Shown piece by piece: positions 1 through 11,339 of a stretch of DNA of 64,000 nucleotides. The notes under the pieces were generated by a model, which was given only the letters and a program-made list of their open reading frames with translations, did not search any database and was not told the DNA's origin. Positions within the stretch are counted from its first letter, which is position 1. The number at the start of each line of letters is the position of its first letter. The stretch spans positions 224,308,260-224,372,259 of the forward strand of contig OZ020611.1 of assembly GCA_963971575.1 (NCBI GenBank). Reading direction: 5' to 3'. This DNA is from Liopterus haemorrhoidalis. Taxonomy: Eukaryota > Arthropoda > Insecta > Coleoptera > Dytiscidae. A program made the translations under genes and the position numbers.

Positions 1-340
1 CATTTTGGATAGCTTTCAAATATTCTCCAAATCTTGTAGCAAATTTTCGACCAGTTTGACCAATATAACTATCCGAGTGTTCTCTTTATTTATTAATTTT
101 ATATTAACTATGTTTCACCGAGAATACACGGACTTCTCTGTCAGTTATATGAAAAAATAATTCTTTTATTTTTTAAGCAAATTTTTATATTCGAAAAATC
201 AATTTTTTAAACAGGATTTTCGCCAAAAATATGTCAGACTATTATCCCCCATTCTATTTCCTAGAGGGTTTGATAAAAAAAAATCTCAGTAATGTACATT
301 GATGGGAACTGGAATAGTTCCCCAACTTAAACCCGTTAGA
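1..340 (+). mobile_element. Helentron/DINE-like core fragment
   Basis: AT-rich stretch matching the core of the Helentron-like family described at 16491-17673. The shared landmarks are the phrase around AATGTACATTGATGGGAAC, a following GGAATAGTTC, and a block resembling ATTTTCGCCAAAAATATG. Neither end is visible: the left end lies outside the window and the right side fades into unassigned sequence. No coding capacity. Confidence 0.4.
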
Positions 341-1253
341 TTATTATTTTTGAAAGAAAGAAAGATCTGGTCTTTGCGGAGAAGACCAATAATCGAGACG
401 AATTACTTGGAAAATTTTTGATCAGGTTAATTTTTCGAAAAAGCAAATTGAGCGCATCGTGTAATAATAAACAAGCTTTTAAATCACTTCCATTTTTTTA
501 GTTTATGTCAAGGGTCCTCAAACATTTCTTAAATAAATGGAGGACCATAAAGTTTTTCATTAAATAACGAGAAAGACATGAAAAAGAACTGACAAATGTT
601 CCATCAAAAAGTTAAAATGTAAAAATTTGCTGATTTGAGCAAATCTAAAAAAATATACTGCATAAAAAGGCCTTCTACATAAAATGCGGGCACAAATTCT
701 CTGTCAAAATGCATAAAACCAAATAAATTTCACCTCATCATTCGTACTTTCTCGCATTCTCTCTTCCATAACCATTTCCTTCCTCCACTTTCGTTTTCAA
801 AAGAACTTCGTGGTCACAGAACGACGAGTGAGATGCGTGAAACCTTGATATCAGCAACTTAGCAAGGACCAAATCGACCGAATCAAAACTTCTCTCGTTT
901 AACTGGACCCGAGCTTTACACCAAGAAAATCCAATCATTAAAAGTTCACATTGATCGGACAGAGAAAAGTTTTAGATATTTAGGATTGATATAAAGAGGA
1001 AAAGGATTCTTTATCTTTAAGCTCGAAGACTTTGAAGTTTTTTTAAAGAAAATGTAAAAAGTTGAACGTGTTTGTGAATGATGTCAACAAATTTTGTGTT
1101 TGTGAACTCACCACCGAAGTGCCGACGCCTTTGATGGAGTGTTATCAAAGGATATTTGCATAGTTTTTTGTTTTTTATTTATTTTTTTTAAATAGTGCTT
1201 ACAGGATAAATATAGGAAATTATATAGGAAGACGATATTAACTCTTTAGTGAA
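341..1253. other. unassigned AT-rich DNA
   Basis: No convincing gene, inverted repeat or transposon end was seen. The only open frames are short and without recognisable domains. Confidence 0.5.
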
Positions 1254-1255
1254 TA

Positions 1256-1828
1256 CAGTCGATTCTGCTTAATTGGGACACATCTGGACTTAGGTATTTT
1301 GGCCCAATTAAGCGGCTGCCCCAATTAGGTGAATTTCACATAAAATTAAACAATGCATATTTTTCTTTCAATAATTTTATTTTATAAACTCTTGGACAAA
1401 ACTATAAATTACATATAACCAAAAAATATAAAATTTTAAGAAAAAATAATAATAAATTCCAAAATAAAATAATAAATAGGTACATACAATTTAATTCAAT
1501 GCAAAATTGCGTCAAGTGTAGTCTGTCTTTTGTTTTTGGAACATTTCACTTCTACAAAATCAGCACAGGTATTCAGTGCGGATGTAGGGCTCCCTTCATT
1601 TCCTTCTTGCATAAAATAACGCTGTAATATTAAATTCTTTATACATATTTTTTCTTGAGAATATGTGTAACATAATATGTACTGTGATCTTAAATTTACT
1701 GTCCCAATTAAGCGGAATGTTGTCCCAATTAAACATGTAAATTTACTGTTGGTTTCTGTTCTTTGGTATTTGGCCCAAATAAGGGGCTGCCCCAATTAAG
1801 CGGTGGCCCAATTAAGCGGAATCGTCTG
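1256..1828. mobile_element. pogo/Tigger-like MITE with TA target duplication
   Basis: A 573-bp element bounded by imperfect inverted repeats. The left end reads CAGTCGATTCTGCTTAATTG; the right end, reverse-complemented, reads CAGACGATTCCGCTTAATTG (17 of 20 identical). TA flanks both sides (1254-1255 and 1829-1830). The motif CCCAATTAAGCGG or its complement recurs at least six times near both ends, as expected for sub-terminal transposase-binding repeats. The interior has no transposase frame, so the copy is non-autonomous. The TIR style and TA duplication fit pogo/Tigger of the Tc1/mariner superfamily. Confidence 0.62.
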
Positions 1829-1830
1829 TA

Positions 1831-2498
1831 TATCAATTTCATGTAAATCTGTTGTGAACTACCATATTTGCAGTGCCGGATGAATATTGACAAAAAGAAA
1901 AAAAAAGTTACAGTTGTCCAATTTTTAGTATACGAGATACCTGATGGATAATATCTTTGAATTTTTTTTGCAATGGTCCAATATTAATGCGGACACCGTT
2001 ATTTTGGACGTTTGCCATTGCTGATAGTATTAGGCTAGAATAGTACAATATAATGAGTATTAGTATCAAAAAGATATAATACTTCATGAGTATATAAAAA
2101 ATAAATTCGGACGTTTCGGAAACTGCTCAACAATCTGTTTCCGTCTTCAACGATCACGAGAAGTGATGATCACTTCTTAATCGAGACGAATTACTTGGAG
2201 AATTTTTACTTGGAATGCTGTATGCTTTTAATTTTAGAGAATGCAGCAAACGCCCTATTTGATCGTGCTCAATTGTGAACTGTATATTTAAGTCGCAGGT
2301 GGTCTTTAACGACAATTATTCTGATTTAGAAATTGAATTTCTCAAATTTAAAACGTTATTTTTGAAACGCCTTTTTTATAGCCATAATTCTTAACTTTTT
2401 TGAATACGACCTATGTTAATTGAACTGTTTTTGCTTAAAATTAATGAAGGTACACATCCAGGAAGTTTGGTAGATTTCTCTTAGGACACCTATATATA
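1831..2498. other. unassigned AT-rich DNA
   Basis: No gene or element end recognised between the pogo-like MITE and the first mariner-like copy. Confidence 0.45.
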
Positions 2499-2500
2499 TA

Positions 2501-3418
2501 CAAGGTGTCTCAAAAGAAATTTTATATTTAGTGGATCGATTAAAAAAAAAAGTAAGCCGTATATAGAAAAAATATTTATTAATTATTAAAATACACTTTT
2601 TGGGGATTTATTTCTTAAAAATAATATCGTCTAAATGTAGACCCTCGCGTTCTCGGCACTCATTTAATCGAACAGTAAAATTACTCATGACGTCTCGGCA
2701 GGTGGACTCAGGGATGGCTGCCATTTCGTGACGGATATTTTCTTTCAAATGCGCCAGTGAAGTCGGTTTATTGGCGTAAACTTTAGATTTAAGATAACCC
2801 CATAAGAAAAAGTCCATAGGGGTTAAATCTGGACTGCGTGGAGGCCAATTTATGTCACCTCTCCGGGAGATCAATTTGCCTGAGAATTAAGCCTCTGACT
2901 GGCATCTTGGGGCTTTAATTCTTGCACCAATTGAATTTTGTAGGGGTGCAGCTTTAGTGCTCTTTGTGCATAATGCGATGTAATGATGATCTATGCACAT
3001 TTAAAGCATTGCGCGCTTCCGAATTGAAAGGTTCGGGTCGTCACGAACAGACTGATTAACATTCTCCACGTTTTCTACCGTTCTTGATGACCTAGGTCGC
3101 CCGGATTTTGATTTATCCAGCGTTGTACCAGTCTCTTCAAACTTTTTAACCCAATGTCGAATGAGAGGAATGCTTGGCGCATCATTTAAGTGGCGAAAAC
3201 CTCGAATACTGCAGAATTTTCTACGCGCTACAGTCGCCGAATCACCGTTTTTGTAAAACTCTCGCACGCGTAACGCGCGGTCTGCTCCCGAGAAACGCTC
3301 CATAGCGACTCAATTCCCAAGAGCCAGGCTACCGATTGACATAACCCCCGCGCCCCTCGGATACGTTGCGTTCACGCAGTAAGCTAAATAAATATAAAAT
3401 TTCTTTTGAGACACCTTG
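2501..3418 (-). mobile_element. DD41D mariner-like element, copy 1 (internally deleted)
   Basis: A 918-bp element with 29-bp perfect terminal inverted repeats beginning CAAGGTGTCTCAAAAGAAAT, flanked by TA (2499-2500 and 3419-3420). Against copy 2 (7654-8955) about 390 bp of the transposase centre is missing. The join near 2880 links the GKLIS region directly to the ASQRL region across only a couple of shared A residues. The ends are intact, so it could be mobilised in trans if a source element exists. The target flank is the AT-rich string TATATATA. Confidence 0.88.
2608..3303 (-). pseudogene. mariner-like transposase, internally deleted
   Basis: Two open pieces on the minus strand. The 5' piece starts at the ATG at 3303 and holds the N-terminal helix-turn-helix region (MERFSGADRAL, SIRGFRHLNDAPSIPLIRHW) and the linker KSKSGRPRSSRTVENVENVN. 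The 3' piece carries the catalytic-domain end WPPRSPDLTPMDFFLWGYLK and the C-terminus ECREREGLHLDDIIFKK. The first two catalytic aspartates are deleted. It cannot be active. Confidence 0.85.
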
Positions 3419-3420
3419 TA

Positions 3421-4770
3421 TAAGATGAAATAGAACATATTATCATTATTTATGATACAAATTTAAGAATTACTTGTTTACTAGTAAGCTTACGGTTAAC
3501 TAAATGCCTGGCGTTAACATTTATGGTAATCTATAAGTATTTACGGAAATCGGTAAGCTGCAGACTTGCGCAGAATTCCAAATGTTCTAAAAGTTCTTAA
3601 AAATCTTATAGATGTCGCTTAGAGAAACTGTAAGTTTACATAGAATTCCACTATTAAATTAGTGACAATATATAATATAAAATATATTATGATATGAGGT
3701 GTCCATTGTATTATTACTAGCCATCAAAATCTCGTATCGCTACCCTTGCTTTCTTCCTTAGCAATAATAAACACAATAATCTGCAATTTCTCAGCATAAG
3801 TTGGAAAACATTCACTATAATTATTATTTTTATTGTTATTACTCAAACAAAATAATATATACATTGTGCAATCTAAAAAGATCTAACAACGCCGTATGCT
3901 TAGTACTTCAGTCTAGACAAACTTAACAGTTTCTATAAATACAAACAAATATCTCCAGTTCGGAGCAAACTCTAGACAGCCAATACAACATTATATAGTG
4001 CGACGACACTACTAACATATTACATAACCGATTTAGTGTGCATTTTTGTAACACATGCTCGATGTATTTATGGATCGTTATCAATGTGGGACATGGAATT
4101 TACAATAACTGACAACCGCGACTCGAGATAACAAAACCATAACATCCTTATATATTAACAATATTGGGATATAACCGGGATTTTCAATGTTATCGTAATG
4201 TTCTTTGGATATCGGTTTAGGAGGAACATGAAAATTATGTTATTAGAAGTTGGGAAATGATACAAATAAATTCGTGCGGTTTTTCTTATTATAGTTATGT
4301 AAGTGTAAAAGAATGTTAGTAGTCTGTACATTCCGTGTTACCTATTATATATTTTCCATTGCCAGCACAGATTAGAGTAAAATAATAACAAATAAATAAA
4401 AAATAAAAAAAGGGAAATACTGGCGGTTTTTCATGTCGTTTAATTTAATTTTATTATTATTTTTTTTAAATATAATCTTAAATCTTTTGCTGCTGTAGCA
4501 ACTAGTCATAAAATTATTTAAGTCTATTGTTATGTTAATAAAAAGTAAAAATAAATAATTGCAACTTGTCGTTTGTAAACGAAATTTGCGTTCAGCCGAG
4601 ATTTATAGGAAATATTTAGTTTCTGAAAAGATGATTCGTTTTTTATTTTAAACAATTTTTGTTATAAACATTTATCATATAAAAACAATACTAAATCTTA
4701 TAAACTAATACATTCGGACAGCGAAGTAGCGATGAATCTTCAAAGGAGATCAAGGAGTCATATATGACCC
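3421..4770. other. unassigned AT-rich DNA
   Basis: No gene recognised. It contains one short SINE-tail match (4482-4535), listed separately. Confidence 0.45.
4482..4535 (-). repeat. degenerate SINE 3' tail
   Basis: The string TTTGCTGCTGTAGCAACTAG and its flank match the non-tRNA 3' part of the SINE at 15880-16015 (TTTGCTGCTGTGGCAATTAG). No tRNA-like head is adjacent, so this is a truncated or decayed copy in the same orientation. Confidence 0.4.
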
Positions 4771-4990
4771 AACAACATATAATTTTTTTTCTAGTTTTGA
4801 TGCTGAATAGTGATGATATCGAGCTATTCTCCCATTTACCTTCCGCAAATAATAGGTAGTGCTTGTGACTGTGTTGTCAAATTGACATGGTAATACCTTT
4901 TTACTCTAGTTGTTTTTGAGGCCCTCTATGACTCATGTCTGTTTTTTTTTTTTTTGCTGATGGTGTTGTTTTGTCCACGTATTTTTTGTA

Positions 4991-5375
4991 GATGGAGACA
5001 ATGAGGAGCAATCAGGGACAAGTGTAACAGATTATAATGAGTCAGTGGACGAAATAGTTAATATACAAAATAAAAAGATGAAGGTGTACCAATAAACGCC
5101 TTCCTATAAAGCCTATAATTCCACCAATATCTACAATTTTGGTAATTCGGTATCTAGAAGCGAGTTTTTGAAAGACTTATCCTATAGGGCTAAAAATTAC
5201 CCAGGAACACCACAAAACGAATTGAAGTGGAAAATCTTCCCCTTATTTTGAGGATCATTTACAGAAATTTTAGGTTTGGAACCAAATACAACTATGCCTA
5301 GAGTCTAGACCTTCCGTTGAATCTTCAAGCAAACGATGTGCCGTTTGTCCTAGAATTCGTGGTAGGAAAGGCTAG
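4991..5375 (+). pseudogene. piggyBac-like transposase remnant
   Basis: Two short coding traces in one direction. At 4991-5092 there is an acidic stretch of 34 codons (DGDNEEQSGTSVTDY onward) ending in TAA. At 5298-5375 a frame reads ESSSKRCAVCPRIRGRKG before a stop. The C-x2-C followed by a basic run resembles the start of the cysteine-rich C-terminal finger of piggyBac transposases. The catalytic core is absent and no TTAA-flanked ends were found. Assignment rests mainly on the C-terminal motif. Confidence 0.42.
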
Positions 5376-5996
5376 TTAAATGCTAAAAACAATTTTGTGC
5401 GCATTATAGTTTAAGTATTTGTCAGATTTTTTTTAGTTATGGGTTGCTTATTCTAGTATTTCAACATAAATAGCATACACGTAATTAATGTAACGTCTTT
5501 CAAGAACCTAGGTAGCATATTTTTCTGCAACAGTTCGTTGGATGATGAAGTGTCACAAAGAATATCCGCTGTATACGAGGCCTTCGTTTTTCGAAAAACA
5601 TCTATATGGACCTGCCGAGATTTACAGCTTAAAACAAAGATAATGATGCACAAGACAACTGTACTTATACCTCTCTACAGCAGTAAATCATGGTGTCTCT
5701 GTAGATGGCATATTAAATCTCTAGAACGATTCCACCAAAGCTGCCTTAAGGGTGTATCACACTAGAACGCTATCCAAGTTTTATTTTGTAAGTCTTTTTC
5801 GAGGATTCAAGTCTTCACGTCTTCTGCTATCACACGGGAAACAGGGCACAGAACACATTAACAGAAGTGCCATCTTTGTGTCAAAATGTTGTTCAGCGTA
5901 ACTAACGCTAACTAGAGATCCACCACGTACTAAATTGAATGAAACCGCGAAATTTGAATGTACTCATATTTATTATTCCAAAAAAATTACAATTGA

Positions 5997-6090
5997 TAAA
6001 ACATGAATACATTTTCGTTTTACATAAAATTTTAATACAATTCTTAATTGTAATAAAATTTTATATAAAACGAAAATGTATCCATGTTTA
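5997..6090. repeat. large imperfect hairpin
   Basis: Two arms of about 45 bases facing each other. The left reads AAACATGAATACATTTTCG and the right reads CGAAAATGTATCCATGTTT, with a loop near TTCTTAATTG. Lies inside the Harbinger-like element and may be a foldback of an older insertion. Confidence 0.75.
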
Positions 6091-6299
6091 ATATTAAAAA
6101 GGGGTTATAGAGAAACACATAATATAAAATTGAGCTTTTTATTGTCACTCGTACATATATAATAATAATAATAATCTAGCATATATAATCATATAATAGG
6201 TACATAAATAGCATAGTTCAGATATCGGCAACCTTTATAAAGAAAAAAAGTATTTGCCAATATTTGCAATAAATCGAACATTTCAAATATCAAACATCG

Positions 6300-6640
6300 T
6301 CAACAAAAGTAAAATATACTATACATATAAGTCTGATTTCAGCTGATGGGCCAATATTTGCAACAAGTATAATAAATATATTATTGATATCGAACATCAA
6401 ATATTGAATATCAAATATCGAACATAAGAAAAAAAAGTAAAATATACGATACATATAAGTCTGATTTCAGCTGAAGAGCCAATTTTCCTAATTAATATGT
6501 TATTGATATCAAATATTTCAAATATCGTATATCAAATATCGAACATATAAAAAAAAGTAAAATATACAATACATATAAGTTTGATTTCAGCTGATGGGCC
6601 AATATTTCCTTATTAATATATTATTGATCACTTAAGATTC
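6300..6640 (+). repeat. three tandem copies of a ~120-bp unit
   Basis: The phrase GTAAAATATAC, then ATACATATAAGT, then TGATTTCAGCTGA recurs at about 6310, 6437 and 6555. Each is followed by GGGCCAATATTT or a variant and preceded by runs of CAAATATCGAACAT. Spacing is roughly 118-127 bp. A small internal satellite of the element at 5749-7112. Confidence 0.7.
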
Positions 6641-7653
6641 TTAGCACCACAGAACATTAAACACACCACGTGCAAGTCACATTCACAATAACTGCCATAT
6701 TTAAATAGATAAGATTTAAAATTCCGGTTTGTGGAGTATTCAGGGGTGGTGGGTGGCGAGGGGGTGTCCAACACAACTGCCTCCTGGTGGAAATTGTGTG
6801 CTACACTTATCAGATAACCGCCACAAGGATTTGGCGGGGTTCGCAATTTTTTTTCGTATACCGATGACACAGGCGTGAAACAGGGATAAGTAACTTGCGT
6901 CTGCGTACATAACGTTAACAATTGACCCATCTCACTTGATCTGACTGAGAGGTCGAGACTGCGCACACGCATTTAACGACTTGGATTTGGTCTGTCTTGT
7001 AGAGACAGGGGAAATGTATCTCGATGTATTTGCTCAGACTTAAAAACCTAGGTTTTTTGACTTTAATTTTCCAAGTTTAGACTTGAATAATAACTCTAGT
7101 GTGATAAGGCCTTTAGAACGATATTGAGAGTCAAATGGGAAGATTATGTACCGAACACAAGTTTTGGCTAACGCTGATATCGTCAGTATTGAGGTGATGC
7201 TGCATCAAATTCAGTTGCGGTGGGTTGGACACGTCATAAGAATATCATATACTAGGATACCCAAAATATTACTGTACTCAGAGTTGGAAGGAGGCTGCAG
7301 AGGTGAAGGAGCTCTTAAGCAACGCTACAAAGACAAGTTAAAAATAACCTCAAGTTATGTCAGCTGCACAGCCCAGACTGGGAAGAAAAACCGTTTTGTT
7401 GAAGTACATGACGCAACCTAGTTACAAATGCAATACAGCAGACGAATGGACGCGTATAGAGCGTGCCACGCTTGTACGCAATAAACGTAAATCCAGACCA
7501 GACGTTGTTGCCCGATTTTGCCTATAATTATCTCTGCGCTATTTGTGGCAAAATGTTCGTATCCATAATTGGTCTCTTCAGTCATGAACGAATCCTCTCT
7601 CTTTGAAATTTAGTAGCGAAATACTGTCGTCGATCTGACGTAGTCATAATGTA

Positions 7654-8955
7654 CAAGGTGTCTCAAAAGAAATTTAAAATATTTTGTGGATCGATTAAAA
7701 AAAAAGTAAGCCGTATATAGAAAAAATGTTTATTAATTATTAAAATACACTTTTTGGGGATTTATTTCTTAAAAATAATATCGTCTAAATGTAGACCCTC
7801 GCGTTCTCGGCACTCATTTAATCGAACAGTAAAATTACTTATGACGTCTCGGCAGGTGGACTCAGGGATGGCTGCTATTTCGTGACGGATATCTTCTTTC
7901 AAATGCGCCAGTGAAGTCGGTTTATTGGCGTAAACTTTAGATTTAAGATAACCCCATAGGAAAAAGTCCATAGGGGTTAAATCTGGACTGCGTGGAGGCC
8001 AATTTATGTCACCTCTCCGGGAGATCAATTTGCCTGAGAAAATTTCACGAACACGTGGCAGAGACATATTGGACGTGTGTGAAGTTGCTCCGTCCTGTTG
8101 GAACCATGTTCTTTGGTTATAGCCAGGAAAGTTTTGCAGTTCAGGTACCAAGAAGTTGTCTAACATCTCCACATAACGCTCTGAATTCACTGTAACTGCA
8201 CGCCCCCTTTCGTCTTCAAAAAAGTAAGGGCCGATAATTCCTGGCGCCGACATCGCAGCCCATACGGTCACTTTAGGCGAATGTAGGGGTTTCTGATGTT
8301 TGCGTTTCGGATTCGTTGCACTCCAGTAGCGGTAGTTCTGCTTATTTACGTGGGAAAATGAGCTTCATCCGAAAACAAAATGTTGGTAAACGTTGAAAAT
8401 CGCTCCATCACCTGATTTACGAAATTAAGCCTCTGACTGGCAGCTTGGGGCTTTAATTCTTGCACCAATTGAATTTTGTAGGGGTGCAGCTTTAGGTCTT
8501 TGTGCATAATGCGATGTAATGATGATCTATGCACATTTAAAGCACTTGCGCGCTTCCGAATTGAAAGGTTCGGGTCGTCACGAACAGACTGATTAACATT
8601 CTCCACGTTTTCTACCGTTCTTGATGACCTAGGTCGCCCGGATTATGATTTATCCAGCGTTGTACCAGTCTCTTCAAACTTTTTAACCCAATGTCGAATG
8701 AGAGGAATGCTTGGCGCATCATTTAAGTGACGAAAACCTCGAATACTGCAGAATTTTCTACGCGCTACAGTCGCCGAATCACCGTTTTTGTAAAACTCTC
8801 GCACGCATAACGCGCGGTCTGCTCCCGAGAAACGCTCCATAGCGACTGAATTCCCAAGAGCCATGCTACCGATTGACATAACCCCCGCGCCCCTCGGATA
8901 CGTTGCGTTCACGCAGTACGCTAAATAAATATAAAATTTCTTTTGAGACACCTTG
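7654..8955 (-). mobile_element. DD41D mariner-like element, copy 2 (nearly full length)
   Basis: A 1302-bp element with TIRs beginning CAAGGTGTCTCAAAAGAAAT at both ends and TA on each side (7652-7653, 8956-8957). It is the longest of three copies and the reference for the internal deletions in the other two. It lies just downstream of the LINE tail. Confidence 0.9.
7765..8840 (-). pseudogene. DD41D mariner-like transposase, disrupted
   Basis: Starts at the ATG at 8840 (MERFSGADRALCV). All three catalytic-domain signatures are present: FSDEAHF, WFQQDGATSHTS and SPDLTPMDFFLWG. I count 41 residues between the second aspartate and the D of TPMD, which points to the DD41D group of the Tc1/mariner superfamily. 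It is broken by a nonsense change in the linker (K to TAA near 8645) and by a small frame-shifting deletion after DEAHF (near 8355). Length would otherwise be about 350 residues, usual for the superfamily. Confidence 0.87.
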
Positions 8956-8957
8956 TA

Positions 8958-9700
8958 TATTCTAAGTTAGAATGTTATTTAATTTTCCTTTTTATTACAT
9001 TTCAAAATGGGCTCGTATGTAACTCGTGTTGTTGTGCTTGTCTCAAAAATGGTATTTTGTCGTTTGAGGGTTAACTGTGGTGACAGAGTATAACTTATAT
9101 CTAAAATGTTTATTCAAAGAGATAATATTAGATTAGTTATCAATATTTAGTAACTTTTAATAAATAAACACAATATCCACAATAAAATTTAGTTGTTCAA
9201 CCACCTAAAATAATATAAAATTGAAATGTATTTTTTTGGAAACTATATTTTATACGTAATTCCTTAAATTGAGGTTTCCCACCTTTTCCATGCAAATTAG
9301 ATAGGAGAGAAAGCCTTTATACTGCCCTTATTCCTGAAACTAACACTTAAAATTAGTTAAATTTGTACTCATGGGGTATTTTAAGTTTGCGGTTAGGATA
9401 GGTTCAGTTTAATCTTTCTGAACCTTGACCCAAATATACTAGGGTTTTTAGTCCCTTAAGCTTGGATTAGTGTTGTGTAGTCTATACAGGGTGTAGAGTG
9501 AAACTGAAAGGTTGTGAAATTGGTTGCAGTTGAAAAGAACATTTTAGGGTTTTGGAAATTCATGAATAAACATCATGCGATTTTAGTGTTGAAAAGTTGA
9601 ATTAAATCTTTCAAGATGGTGTGTTTAGACATCCTGATAAACCACTTTTTGAGTTTCGTAGGTTAAACTAAGAAACCTACATATCGCAAAACTATAGACA
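8958..9700. other. unassigned AT-rich DNA
   Basis: No gene or transposon ends recognised. Confidence 0.4.
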
Positions 9701-9714
9701 GTTCGAAAAACACA

Positions 9715-11335
9715 GCGAGAAAAATATTACCAAATATGTATTTCAAGAAAAAAAAAAAAAAAAAAATGTTTCAAGTTCTGAGGGGAATATCAAATGAAGC
9801 CCTTTGATGCCTAAATATTCCAACAACATTTTATTTTTGAAATAATATATTTTTATGAAATTTTCGTGTAAAATGTGACACAAAACTTTTGTCCCCTACC
9901 CTATTTCCCAGAAGGCTTAATTTAAAATCGGAATAGCTCAACAAGAATTTTTGAATCAGTTTTTCGGGAAATATCTATTTTTTTGTGCCGTTGAAAAAAA
10001 TATTTTTTATTTTAAAATTTATTACATGGTATCAAATGAAATCTCTTAGACGTACAAATCTAAAAATTGGATTGATCTAAAAATCTGAAGAAAAATCTCA
10101 ATAATGTACATTGATGGGAACCTGAATAGTTCAATAGGAATTTTTAATAATTTTAATTTATATTATTTTTGTGTAAACATATCAATTAACAACTATTATT
10201 ATCACGCGTTATATGTCAATATACACTTCGGTGAACTTCGGAATATTTCGGAATATCGCTTCAAATTTGTTTTTGACATCATAGCACGCACCCACGCAGG
10301 GACACACGTTGGCGTATTATATTGTCACGGGGTGGATTCAAGAACGGACATCTTTTCTACAAAATTTATTATATTATAATAATATTACAATACAATACAA
10401 TTAATTGTCAGAATGGCTGCTGTGTTGACTGTTAGTGGCTGATGTCAGTCCCGTTCTTGCCCCGGCTTCTCCAGGATCGGTCGAACCACACCATGTATCC
10501 GCACGAGGCGGACACGTGGAGAAGCCCTGTAGACGGCACTCACATCTCGGGTTGGTGACTTGACAGCTGGGCTAGTCCTCGGGTAGCGTGCTCACAAAAA
10601 ATGGTCGAATGAATCACTAACTGATTCAATGAATCACTAACAGACTCAATGAATAATTGACTGACGACTCTATTCCCTAAGACCATTTTATAACTGTTAA
10701 CCAGGACACTATGACGTCAAGTCCTACCTCAATTGTTTTGGAAACATTATTCATTTGTGTAATTGTTGGCAGCAATTAAAGACCATAGTCGGCACAATTG
10801 AATAATGTTTATCAACACATCAGAAAGTAGTTCAAAACTTACGGTGACAAACACGCAACACTTTGCACATTCTTTAATTCCCAAAACCGCAAGTCAGCAA
10901 CCGCGACCTACACGGCCTAAAGGCCGCTTAAGGAATTGGGACATTAGCACACAATTATGTCATAATTGTGACAATATTATAGATTAATCAAATTAATTAA
11001 TATTAAACCGTCTTAAAAACGTGTAAACCTTCACCTTTAAGAACTTCAGTGAACAGCTAAGATCCAGACTAATTACAAGATGCCTGATCAGTCGGCTGGG
11101 TACTAATACCTATCGTTTAATTGACATATCGTAATGATGAACCCTGGATAACACTCACGCTTAATACCCGAACTCCTTTAGTAAGGAATCTCACTTCAGT
11201 TTGAGATCAGACTATATAATATCACAAGCTCGCTACCTAGTTGATAATAAACGATACGATATTAAAGCAACGTATCAGGGCTCACTTACTAAATACCAAC
11301 AAAACCCTGAAATGTGTGTGAATTCATACTTCCCA
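9715..11335 (+). mobile_element. Helentron/DINE-like copy, core and 3' end, interrupted
   Basis: Core similarity at about 9715-10155: a variant of TATCAAATGAA, TTGTCCCCTACCCTATTTCC, and AATGTACATTGATGGGAAC. The family 3' end lies at 11286-11335, with the sub-terminal repeat ACCAACAAAACCCT followed by the hairpin GTGTGAATTCATAC. Between them (about 10290-11270) sits more GC-rich DNA unlike the family, so the copy is probably interrupted or rearranged. No 5' end was found. Confidence 0.5.
10290..11270. other. GC-richer block of unknown origin
   Basis: Distinctly less AT-rich than its surroundings. It holds a direct repeat, GAATCACTAACTGATTCAAT and a close second copy, around 10610-10655. No long frame, TIR or target duplication was identified. 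It resembles the non-coding part of a mobile element (possibly a lone LTR), but I could not pair TG...CA ends with a duplication. Confidence 0.3.
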
Positions 11336-11339
11336 TTTT

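Larger units (their letters stand above)
5749..7112. mobile_element. PIF/Harbinger-like non-autonomous element (TTA duplication)
   Basis: A 1364-bp insertion in the LINE tail, flanked by TTA at 5746-5748 and 7113-7115. Terminal inverted repeats: left AGGGTGTATCACACTAGA, right (reverse complement) AGGCCTTATCACACTAGA, 15 of 18 identical. A 3-bp TTA duplication and a TIR of this style are typical of PIF/Harbinger. Inside are a 45-bp-arm hairpin, a triplicated block, and a minus-strand frame of 114 codons (6628-6972) without recognisable domain. No DDE transposase is visible. That frame might be captured host sequence or chance. Confidence 0.7.
5536..7600 (+). mobile_element. LINE (RTE-like) 3' end, split by a DNA transposon
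   Basis: The C-terminal part of a non-LTR retrotransposon protein lies at 5536-5748 and resumes at 7113-7600. The first part ends LERFHQSCL and the second continues RTILRVKWEDYV, then ADIVSIEVMLHQIQLRWVGH and YSELEGGC. Near 7515-7590 a finger-like CAICGKMF segment follows, as in the tails of this LINE group. Deleting 5749-7112 plus one TTA restores one reading frame across the junction. The tail carries frameshifts and is dead. The clade is inferred from the C-terminal signature only. Confidence 0.72.
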
